Shown: positions 10,701-22,700 of the stretch, in pieces
Position numbering within the stretch: the stretch's first letter is position 1
How the letters are laid out: the number at the start of each line of letters is the position of its first letter
Assembly: GCF_963675165.1 (NCBI RefSeq)
Contig: NC_087388.1
Coordinates: forward strand, 3,601,047 to 3,665,046
Direction: 5' to 3'
Length of the DNA stretch: 64,000 bases
Source: Halichondria panicea
Taxonomy: Eukaryota > Porifera > Demospongiae > Suberitida > Halichondriidae
Translations under genes and position numbers: made by a program
Notes under the pieces: generated by a model
What the model saw: only the letters and a program-made list of their open reading frames with translations
What the model was told of the DNA's origin: nothing
Database searches by the model: none

Positions 10701-13700
10701 CCTTTGATATCTTGCATTATGCCTCTAATATATACACTATTGCACTTGACATACAGTAGAGGCCAAAATAAAGCTTAATTCTGTTCCATTTGCGTAGATG
10801 CTGATTTGCGGTGGCCAAGAAGGGTCACCCGCCTACGCGTCTACTGCCACAATGAACTGCGTGCGCGGATATTTTGTTAACTGCACACGCTTAATTCTAA
10901 ACGCTCGCGGTAAAGATATTACACAAGGTCAAAGGTCAATCAGTCTACACTAACAGCATGTAGCAATTTCCTTAATTACTACGAATACAATTAGCGGTTT
11001 GTGTAAGTCGACACGCTTGAGTACACATGCACCAAAACGATTCTTTTGCTTGCATGCAACGGAATCAAAACAAACGCAGAGTACTACGCAAACGGAACAG
11101 AGACTTTAATTTGGCCTCTACTGTACGCAACATAATTGTATACATGTACCGTGTTCTACCGAGATTATGCCCACGTCCGAAATTACACCCAACTACAGTT
11201 TCGAGTAAAAGTTTCTGCAAAGGCTAATTTGCCTATAGACCCACTACGAAGTGATGCATTTGTCAGTGAGCAGTTGTCAAAAATAGGTTTAGCAGTTTGT
11301 TGTGTAAGCTGGTTAGATCTGAATATAGCTATAGATATAGTTGTGTAAGCTGGTTAGCTCTGAATATAGCTAGATATAGTTAGCATGCATACAGGTACTC
11401 CTATTTGCAAGTATAAATCTCTGTTGAAGACTCTGACAGTGACGAAGAAGAACCTTCTGATGCAGAATCTTAATTGTCTTAATTGCCTGAGTACGGGTGG
11501 GCTTAATTTCGAAATTAAGCTCATCCTACCTGTAGCTACTTTGTAGCATGCAATTAGGGTGGGCGTAATCTCAGTAGGGTACGGTAATGCCAAGCCGAGA
11601 CAGTAACCTTGCTTGTCACTAGTTCCAGAATATCCATCATCAAGTGATCCTCCAAAGCTTTCTACTAAGTCACCGTCATCTAGGCAACCAAATCGATGCT
11701 TTTCAGAATTATCTTCAGCATCCGCCTAGCAACATCATGTCAATTATATGAATAAAAGTGAGAAATGCTGACTATAGCAACAGTAAAATTGTATAAACAT
11801 AATTAAATAATGTCAGTATATAGTCATAAGGAACTAGCTAGCTGTGCTTACCTCAAAAATTGACGCAGAGAGCAGCCCCGTGAGTGTGGCTTGGGCCAAT
11901 GTAACAGATGATTGATTCAATTTTTGAATATGACTAGTAGTTGACAGCCCCCTTTGATTTTTGCCAGAGTAGACAGCACCCTGAAAGAACATTCCATCTT
12001 ATTATACGCACGCTTTTGTAGCTGTATGAGTATATTTACATTGTATACCCAAGAGCAGTTAGTATTCACAAGGACTAGGTCACATAACTGCACCGATAAA
12101 TCCTACATAATTATTCTATGGTACACAGGCACTATATTCAATGTTGAGTGTATTTAGCAGGAAAATATGAGCTATTATATGTAGTACCGGTGTCATAAAA
12201 TTTTAGGCCCAGTTTAGGCCCCCCCCCATTAACAGCGTGACAGCGGTGCATTGAATGTGCATTAAACATAAAAACCAGCTATAGTCTTTACAGTATAGGC
12301 AGTGCCAGTTGCTGAATGAACGAGTGTTGCAAGCGCACGCTTGCTAATGCCTCTCGCCATGTTATGCTTTCACTCAAAAAGTATTAGTGATATAGTAGTT
12401 TCTATAATGAATTTTACGTTAAAGTTAGCTTATCAATATAAACTCACTGAGAAGAAAAGACTTATTACACGCATCTATTGTTGTTATCTATTGTATTATG
12501 TGGCTTACCAGGACCTCAAGAAAGAAGAAAATTGCAGCAAGATCAGTTCAGTGTATATAATATCTATTGAGAAGAAAATACTTGTGTACATGCATATTGT
12601 TATATATGGTAGTGTTTTGTGGCTTACCAGGCCCTCAAGAAAAACATGACTCTGCCAGGAGAATCTGGATTCTGGATACTATTTTCTACACGTGGGGAAT
12701 GAGCGCGGATGCGCATTACATCCACAGGAATAATTAAAGGGTGTGTCCAAAGAGATCAATTTCACAAATGGCTACTAATGCTAGCTGTTTTAACAGATAT
12801 TTAAATGTTGACTCTTGTAGCTAACAAAAAGCTAGCGCTTTAGTGCAAGGCTAACTCATAATATGTTGAATAGAAAGTTTGTGTGAACAGATGATGCTAT
12901 GAAAGATTCTGAAGAGACTGCAACAGCCTTCAATGTGAGTCAAACTAGCCATAACTCGAGAAAGAAGCTTTAGTTTGCTAATCCACGAATCAAAATCCAA
13001 GAGAACGTGGCTAGAAGCCTATAGAAGCTGTTAGTTTTCGTCGCATTGCATTGCAACCGTTGAGCAGTTACAGCTGGAACAGACACACACACACACACAC
13101 ACAGTCAGCTTTACCGTATCCCTCGTACGGCTACGCTCTCCTCACACGCAACATTTCATGCATATGGCACTGGTCACAGCCATCACACTGCACCATGTCA
13201 TTCCATGAATCAGGTCTCATGCAGCACAAAGCTGCATAGGTGCCAACTGTCCCAAATTGGTCAAAATTTAGCACCCCTGTCCCTTGTCCCAAAAGAAAAC
13301 TGCAATTCACCTCAAACATCCCAGATTTTCAAGGTTGCTGCTTCTCAGCTTTACTGCACAAGACTGAGCGTGACAAGGGGAACATTCTTGCTACTTTTAT
13401 ACAGAGTTCTTTGGATACATGCATGTCTCTTCGATACTTCGTCAACTAATTCTAAGAGCTATAACCTTACCAAAATTATACTATTATGATAATTATAGCA
13501 CTCTCTACTCTTTGACTTCGTTCATCTTTGTTCTATCGTGCAGAAAAAGATAGCAGAAAAGAGGGGGCCTAGAATTTTAACAGAATGGAGGTTTTAAGTT
13601 GATGAGCGACATTACCTATGTTCAACATAAAAGTTGAGAAGCATTTAAAAATATTAAGGGTGCTGGCACACCTACGCCCACCCACACGTTGCTAAAGAAA

Positions 13701-16700
13701 GCTACGTAACTATGAAACTACCTGCAGGAGAGACACAGATCCTTCACAAAATTATGAAGCAACAAACTACTAGTGTGCACTCCAAAAATGGATGATGAGA
13801 ACAGATTTACAGTTTTTCATCATCTAGCTAAAAGAAGTTCCGTCTCAGTAACCAGTAGAGCTATGGTCTTGATTGTTTGTTTGCAGGTGCACTATACAAA
13901 TTAAGCTCTTCAATATTACAAAGCGCTCTTGTTGTAAAATCCCTTTGTTATCTATTTATGAGTTGTTACGACACGCCCACTAGAGAAAAATCTAGACCAT
14001 AAATTACATGTATATGGACAAAGTCTGCTCGTAACTTTGTTCACCTTCGGCCAGGGTCGGCTGCTGTTTTGATGAACTTTGAAGGTAAACTACATGTATG
14101 AACTAGAATTGCTAGCTCGATACGCAGGGTCCTGCTTTTCACTCCATTCCCCTTAAGAGCTTCAATGAAAGCCTCTGGAGTTGATAATCTCCTTTTTAGA
14201 TAAATTCGACCTGTTCTGATTTGAGAATCAATCGTTTAATAATGTAGGCAACGTAATATATTTCTGGAGCTGGGATACTTGAATAAGCTGCATCATGGCC
14301 CGTGAGGATAGAGAAAAGGTATACAAACTAGTGAGTTGTGTGGTTTTACTTGGAAAACACCCTAGCTATAATTTCTTTTCCGTACACACTCGCTCTGTGG
14401 TTAAACCTGTGAATAAATAGACTGAACATGTTACCATTAATTGATTCCACGCATGTGAAAACAGTTAATACGTACCATACCCTCTTCTCAGGAGCCTAAA
14501 ATCGAGGCCATAGCACGCACAACACACAAACACACCACCGTCATGCCTCCAACACACACGCATTGACGTCTGTTTAAACGTCATAGGGGTCTATTAATTA
14601 AGTACTGGATAATTAAAGACTATATGGAATAAACAGTGGGACTCATTTGATGTTCATAATTATATATACTAACATGGTTCCATTATTCACAACGTACAGC
14701 TTGCACTCCGTGTCCCAGTGTTCTTGACTTATAACGAGTCATGGCCTCCACCTTAGATGACATCCTGCTTGGCAGTACTGGCTCTTCTGCAAGTAATCAT
14801 ACACATATGACAGTACATACAAGTAATAGTTGTACCATGGATATCAGGGGTGTATTGGATTTGTACTGCAACTGCACGAGGTAGTACACTAACAATACAC
14901 CCCCAGATTTCCATGGTACAGGTAGCTTGTACTTAGCCTCGATTCAAGGCCTGGTACCTATTGCAAGGGTGATAGTGCGCATGCGCTTCAAATTACCCAG
15001 AATATGGGTAATCGTACTACGAACATAAAACCTTAGTAAATGAAAGCACTACCGGTGCTGATGCCTCGGTGGAGATGCCAAAGCTACATAACATAAAGCT
15101 ACTAATAGCTTTTATACTGATGAAATAATTATTTTGCTGCATGCAAACTCAAAGAGTGGGTAATATCGACCATGATTGTTGTTAAACGATCGATGCCAAA
15201 AGTTCAAGTCTAAAATTAATGGCTGCCATCAGCAGAGCCTTGCAGCTTTCTTCCTCACTCTTGCAGCTACCAATAGCTAGCGTTCTGGTGCAGAGCTAAC
15301 CACTAGTACATTGTAGAGTAGTAACACTCGGTAAACAAGTTTGGCTACGTGCTCTTCTGAAAAGGCTGCAATGGCATTCCCCAAGTAAGCAAAACTAGGC
15401 ATAACTCGAGAACGAAGCATTATTTTGCAAATTCACAAATTATGTACAAAGATAGAAAATAGATGAGAGAAAGAAAAAAGGGGATTCCCCAGATTCTGGA
15501 AAATAACTAACACATGCATGCGCACTATTACCATACAATAGATACCAGGCCATAATTATAGGTACCAGGCCATATTTTAATCGGCCTGGAATGAGGCTAG
15601 CTTAATTGTACTATGAGCACATAAAAATTATTGATTAGTAGCCTCCTTCACCGGCCTTCATAGAAAAGAAGGCCTGCTATCGACTGCTTGCGCATGCGCA
15701 AAATTATTGCCCGTAAGATTTCCTATAATACTGGATTCATCAGAGAAAATATCCTAAAAGTCATACACAGAGCTATATAGCTAGCTAGCTAGAGACAGAG
15801 CTGTTGTACAGCTATTTTGTTCTGATAGAACAGTAGCAGTAGTATGTAGACTTTCACCAAAGTTAGTGTTAAATGGGCGTGGCCTGTCCATATAGGCTCT
15901 TGTCAGCTTTCACTCCGTTCAGACGATCGTAATCCACACTGTTGCAGGCTGTGAGTCTTTTGTTAACATAGCAGGCTAAGGGTAGCTATCAGAGAATGCT
16001 ATCCATTGGGCTAGAAACCTTCAATCGAACTTTCTATCTACTTCCTTCAATCCACTTCCGTTCGTTGTCATGTCATAGTTTTACTGAGCATATACGATGT
16101 TATCCAAAGCCCCCAGATACCGGGGGGATATTAGCGCATGTGCAAGCAGTCGATACCAGGCCCACTTCCCTAAGTGAAGTGGGAAGTGCGGCCTGGGATC
16201 GAGGCTAATTGCAATTAGAAGCTGTTATCCAACCCATTTACAACTGAGTAGCAATAAACACTCTTTGATCCCTGCCGTGTGTGCATGCGCTGTGCACATT
16301 TTGTGCGCATGTGCTTGCACTTGACAAACCACATTTACAACTTCACACAACCCAGTTCCAATGTGGTCGGTAGTTTTAGTGAATCTGATTGGACACTGAA
16401 GAATTGATCTTCACAATGTGATCCTAGTGTGTCACAGTAGTGATCCATAAAAGAGTGGCTCCTTTAAGGGTGGAGGGTGCGCTTTAGGCTGACCACAGCC
16501 AATGTACCCTAGGGTACATGAATGTACACCCTAGCAGGGTACGTGGGATTTGTACCCTGGAGTATCCTGAGAGTTTCAATGGATATTCCTTAGTGTCAGA
16601 GAACATCATGTTACAAGTATACATGTACAGTCATGCATATACATGTACATGACTGTAGGTGCACACACTATAATTATATAATTATACACATTAATACCTG

Positions 16701-19700
16701 AATGATGTCTATGTCTACTTCTTGGACTAGGAGAATCTTCTGCTTCTGCTCCTGAATGCAATTAAATATATACTAATAATGAAGCTACAATTATACAACT
16801 GATAAGTACAGACTTTAATGTGTATCGTGAGCATAGTTATATATATGGATATTAAAACAAACCTGCTGTCGGGAATCCTTTCAAAATCATTTCTTTTGCC
16901 TAATACATAAAGAGATTATGCAGTAAATTGAAACAACACATGCATAATTATACTTAACAATTAATGTGCATGCAAATCAAATGTATATTCATTAATTCTC
17001 CTCAGTATGTTAATGCAGTATATGTATAGGGGGATACACAAGCATAGTGCAAAAAAGTGCTCTGTGTACCTCTATACTTCTATAACGACAATCAGGATTA
17101 TATTTTTGTGTATTCATAAATGATACTCATCAAATCAGGGGGCATATAATATTGTTCAGGTATGGGGGGAGGGGTCTTTGACTTTAGACACAATAAGTTT
17201 CTTAGTTTCTAGCGGTAGTTTTAGAAGTTAAACACGGATTGTCCAACAGCCATAACGTATAGACTTCAATAAAGTATCACGTGAACTGCTTTCGTTTCCA
17301 ATCCCCCTATACTCTTCTATCTACATTTAGAAAATGCTCAGGCCCTTAGTACTTAGCATCCTCACTACGCTCGGGATGCTACAGCCTCGGGCCTTCGGGT
17401 CTCAAAACCCCATAGAGACCTTGGACTCATAACTATAAATAATTATTTATTCGTTGCGCTCGCCCCTAGTATTCCATGTTAGGGGACGAAGACATAACTA
17501 TGAGTCAAAATATACCACAGTAGTTTATAGAAGCTCTTTTACATTTCAACCGTCAGACATTAAAATTTTGAGCAGTACCGTTACAACTGGAATAAACAAA
17601 ACGACACACACACAATCAGCGTGTACTGTATACCTCTGGTGGCGACGCCCCCGAGGCTTCGAAAATTGCTTGTCATACATTCTATACATGCACATGCATA
17701 TATAATTATGTAGAATGCACCCGGCACCATTTATGAGAGGAATGTCAATATAATTACCGTATAGCGGGTAATTTTCGCGGGCAAGCTGACCGCCACGAAA
17801 ATGTTGGCGTCCATGGCTTACCGGAACGCATGCAATGCAATGTAGGAAATGAAGTCTAACGAAATTTTTACTCACAAAAATCACCGTTTTTTAGGTGAAA
17901 CCAGACGAAAATTACCCGCTATACGGTAGTACATGTAGGTGTACGTGCGCTGTAACGCATTTATCTGCTGTCCCTCTCACAATGGTGACAAATGCTTCAC
18001 AAAAACTCACCTTGTCAGGGAGGTCTGGTAAGCTCTTCATTAGTTGAAGCTTGATTGCATGGACCCATTGATTTTTCTGCTCGAGCGAGCGTGACTAAAG
18101 AAATGGGCATAACTTGCTGCATGCGTATATATACATGTATTAATTTTTTACCATGTTGTGGGTCTAATTTGAGGGTATAAATGTTTACAGATTCACTGGT
18201 GCTTTCATTTATTTTATCATGTAATAGCAATATCTAGTAGCTTTATGTATGTACATGTAGCTTTGACACATCCACCGAGGCACTGTTTGTATTGATATTT
18301 TTCAGGAACAAAGTAACTTAATAATCAAAAATTAATGATCTCCAGCCCATCAGCTAATCCAAAGTAGTCAAATGACCACTCTTTCTTGGCTAGGTGTGTT
18401 CAAAATAACACATAGAAATTATATATGTTCCAGGTAGTAGCTAGCACACACTGTATTTATGCTGCAGGCTCCTGTCTCCACTTAATGATTAATGTACATG
18501 TACAAGAAATCTTAAATTGAATAAAGCACAGTGTGCAGTAATGGCCAAACGTAATACGACTTCTATATATACGACTTTTAATTACCTGAAATGTGTACGA
18601 TCGTCCTGTTGAGACCTGTCTGATGTGAAAACTGTTCAGGTCTTTCTCAACCTTTTCTGTAAGCTGTAAGTCTTTCACCTAAAAAATCACATGTTTGTAT
18701 AATTATAGTCATGCATTCAGCCGCAGCGCAAATAATACACAATTACACTACAGTGGAACCTCGATTAACAACCACCTCCGAAGAGCAACCACACACTATA
18801 AAACGGCCAAGAACTCAGGTCCAGATTGAAATTACAATGACTTCTGTGAATCAATGTAAAGCAACCTCTCAGGAACGGCTACCTCTCTACTCCGTATAAC
18901 GAGCAGTTTTTTAATCTCAATCAGCTTTAGTAATTGTACAGATTGGACAACCACACCCAGAAATAGAAGAAGATGCATTATTATGTACAATCGTGAATCT
19001 TGTATGAGATAGAAAAGCAGTTAGCAAAGCATTGACTCAGGGCATACATGTACATGTGGTTGATATAATGTAAACCATAAGTACTGACATAATTAATCCC
19101 AATAGTTGCTATAAAAGAGAGTGAGCAAATAAAGGGAGTGGCAATCTACACATCTCAACAAAGATCGCCTGTCAATAATTGCCAAAAGGCTGTTCCCCAA
19201 TGGTGTCCATCATTTTATGGAGGTTCCACTGTACATGTACATGTAGTTTATACTGCTAACTTATAGTTATTATGCCGAATGAGCAACTTAGAATGCAGAA
19301 TTATGGCATGTATTATACTGTACACGTACATGTACCTCTAGGTGAGCCTTATACTGGTAGCCCACTTCCTCTTTCTTTGTGATCAAACAGAGACTTTCGA
19401 ACAAAAACACATATCTGTCAGTTCTACCACGAAATGTAGATCCTGTTGACCTGCTACCAGAGTAACGAAAGTTTTCCTGTATGGATTTGCCACAGCACCA
19501 TTAGTGAAAGTCATGCGCATGCACCTTAAAGTAAAATTACGTACATCATTGTTAATATAATTATCATGTTAGAAGTGCAGTATAACTATAATATGCACTA
19601 ACTTCTAAAGTATAAAAGCAACGGAGATGCTGATGCCTCCAAAACTTTACGACAAAAAGTTACTAGGAATTTAATGTTTTTCTTACATTTGCAGGGAATG

Positions 19701-22700
19701 GAAATGATCGATTAAAGCCCTTGCGTTCACAGTTTAGTAAATTCTGTCTACTCTGACTCATTTGTACACTAATTGTAGTACTCACAATCTCTTTGATATA
19801 CGAACGTCAACGAAGTGATAACTATATAGAGCACTGATTCAGAAGTGGAAACGTTAACTTAGGGTTTAGTGTGTAGTATACCATCTCGAGTCAAAGCCGC
19901 GTGTACATCTAGGCCAACGTGCAGCTTCAAGCTATTAGCTTCTTGGCTTTTGTTCGCTTTTATTCGACAAAGAAGAAAAATCTGCCAAATTTAAAACTAC
20001 TACGTAACCTTGTTGTGTTGAGGCTATCCATGGTACAAACACAGAGGTATCGCATCCAGGTGAGCAGACTCAGAATACACAGAACGATCGACAGACAGAC
20101 TGACCGTCTACTACAACTCGTGGCGCGCCTAGTGTTAATAATTAATGCGTAAGTATACCTCTTGAATAAGATCTCCGTATTTCGACAAGTCCAGCCCCTA
20201 AATGAAATGGAAACAAAAATGTGTGACGCACCATGCATGATACTATAAACATCTCAATCGTCTGCTGTTTAACTAGTAACAAAAGGCAAAAATGCTAAGT
20301 AAAAGCACAGGTAAGTGGAGAAACTATATGTAAACGGTAACAGGCAATTACGTATTTCATTGTGCATTTAATGTCACTCCCCACCCCACACACACACACA
20401 ATTTCAAGTACTATGCAACAACACACAAACCTCATTTCCACGAATCAAACTCTGCAATTCTTGAACATGGACAGCAGCATCATATTTTTTCTTCATAGCA
20501 TTGATATGCTCTGCCACTGAAGTCATATCCCGTATAGCATTCTATACATATGTATCATTTGAATTTCAACGTTAACATGCACCTTAATTATTGCCTATTA
20601 CATGTGCATGTACATGGGAGTGCATAGACCTATAGCCTCCTTTGCAGCCTCTCCTTTTTCTGTTTTTCGTCACACAGGTCAATAAGATAAGAATTGGAGG
20701 AACAAAGAAAGAAAGAAAGAACCGTCCAAGAAAAAGGAGAGCCTGCCTCACTAAGTTGCGTGACGGTGGCACAGTAAATATGAACGTGGGCTTTCAGTAG
20801 ATGGGCGGAGCCTGACAGGCAACAAAGCCACAGGATGCCTACGCATTGCACACTCACTTATGTAGCCAGAATCAATTGCATATCATAGACGAGGGCTTAT
20901 CTAGCATAGTAAAGACTAAAGGTCTATCCTTGAGGTTTGAGTATTATTATTATGGGCAGCAGTAGATACAGTGTATTGGTGAGAATGACAATGTTGCAAG
21001 GTTGTGACCTCATGAGTATACTGACAGACTACAGTAACTATAATTTGTGTGCATGAGACAGTTTCCACAGGGGCACGAGCAAGTTTCACCAATGTCGACT
21101 CGAATGTTCCCAGTAACTCTGGAACTCTCTTTTAGTTACATGTAATAGACCGTATTGATCGATAGGGTCCTGTCGATTCCATAGTCGTGCAATCCTATTG
21201 TACACCAGAACCTCGATTATCTGGCCCTCCATTACGTACCATGGAGACATGCCTGCTTATCTTCTGTGCATGCGCAGACAACAATGTGGCACTACTGTTT
21301 ATTAATAAAGTGGGTGGATCAAGGCGTGGTTTATCTATTCGATTATCCGGCATATTCACTTATTCGGCCTGCTTTTGGAACTAAGGTGTCAGAATAATCG
21401 AGGTTCTACTGTAGTAGTCTTAGAGGTTCTGCTCCTTTGGGAACTTTTTGGCAGTAGAACCAGCTCAGTGGATGCGGAAATAATACCTGCAGGTAAGCAC
21501 CCAGGTCTACATTGTCTGGTAGATATTTGAGACACTCGACTAGGAACGTTAATCGAACATGAGGTCTTGAAGCTCAAACAATAGAGAGAGTGGGAGCATA
21601 ATTATTGAGTTGATAAGGCGAGTCTTGTAGTCTATAGTTCTGCTGTATAGTTCTGCTGCAATTATCCGAGGATAAAATTGGTTGCTCTTGCCCTTCTAGT
21701 TTGGATATTGTGATTTTACTAGGGCAATCTATAGCTTCTTCTTCATTATATGAAACATTCCGACATGAAGAGATCTGTAGGATTTTTGGCATGAAGCATT
21801 GCTGTGAGTTTTCCAGGATCTGGGATAGGTTTCTTCTTGTGTTTATGCCCATCCTTTTGACAAGGGCTATTATCAGGTACTCTAGCCTTTCATGCTTCAT
21901 CTTGTAGAGCTAAAAGTCTACATACTGTTCTGTAGCTAGCTTCACACACGTAAACACGCATGACACGTACACTGCTTTGCCTCTAGTTCCTAGTAAATAC
22001 GCTCCAAGTACTGTGTCACAGTGTGTTGTTTGCACTGGCACGCGCGGTTCCTTTTCAAGCTTCCCCCCAAACTTAAAATCTTAGATGAAACCCTGACATG
22101 TAAGAGCAAATACATGCCCTTAATATACATATACTAGATCTCCTTCCTCTCTGAGATACAACAACAACAGTGTCATGGAGACTTTAGAAACGCATGCTGT
22201 ACATGTATAATTATACTTACTTTAAGAATATCATGAACTGGCTCCTCACTTTTGATATTCTTCAACATGTCCTAAAAATTAATTGTAATTGAATCAGTCG
22301 TCAACATGGTGTTCAGGTGCTCTTAAAATAATATCATGACATAAAAGCACTTGTAAGTGTGCATGCAGACACTAGCGCAGCAGAGCTGCAACAAGCGACA
22401 ACAAAAGCTTTTAAGTTTAACAACAAAATCAAGCCATGCGCTTTACAATAAACTCACAGCTAAGAGAAGAGAATATTTGAGCACCCTCTGAACTGGTTTA
22501 AGAAGATAAGCACCAAGAGGTAGCTTGTGGTTCAGTCTTTGCTGGCATCTCTGGAAGGACCATATCAATCAACGAAATTGATGGTACTTACTTTTAAGCT
22601 GTGATTACCTTTAGGAACAATGAAACTCCAACATCTTGAGAGAGTTGAGTAAGAATATTTACTGACCTGTATATTCCAGTATGATGGCCAAATAATCGTT

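Larger units (their letters stand above)
6381..11607. other. Large intron of the RhoGEF gene filled with repeats
   Basis: This 5.2 kb intron lies between exons 19 and 20. No exon of either strand was found in it. It holds a TIR element (7659-7818), a Crypton-like fragment (7929-8262), a composite copy of the GTTTG-containing repeat (8790-10042), and repeats related to those near 12.3-13.1 kb. Bases 10380-11360 are an unexplained AT-moderate stretch with no clear coding or repeat signal. A short acidic reading frame ([16 protein letters not shown] then stop) near 11412-11470 has no visible partner exon. Confidence 0.6.

Noticed and set aside
11404-11470. Acidic frame [16 protein letters not shown] ending in a stop
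   Set aside because: It resembles an acidic C-terminus, but no matching upstream exon or acceptor was found and it lies in an intron next to repeats.
14750-14800. Plus-strand ATG with [16 protein letters not shown] followed by a gcaagt donor-like site
   Set aside because: It is antisense to RhoGEF exon 17, which fits between its neighbours in phase on minus; the gcaagt is the complement of that exon's acceptor.
18711-18899. 62-codon plus ORF
   Set aside because: It is the translation of the left end of the pogo-like MITE (VEPRLTT comes from the terminal repeat).
21574-21907. Overlapping ORFs of 68-108 codons on both strands
   Set aside because: No family features, located within a RhoGEF intron between phase-matched exons; treated as chance ORFs.
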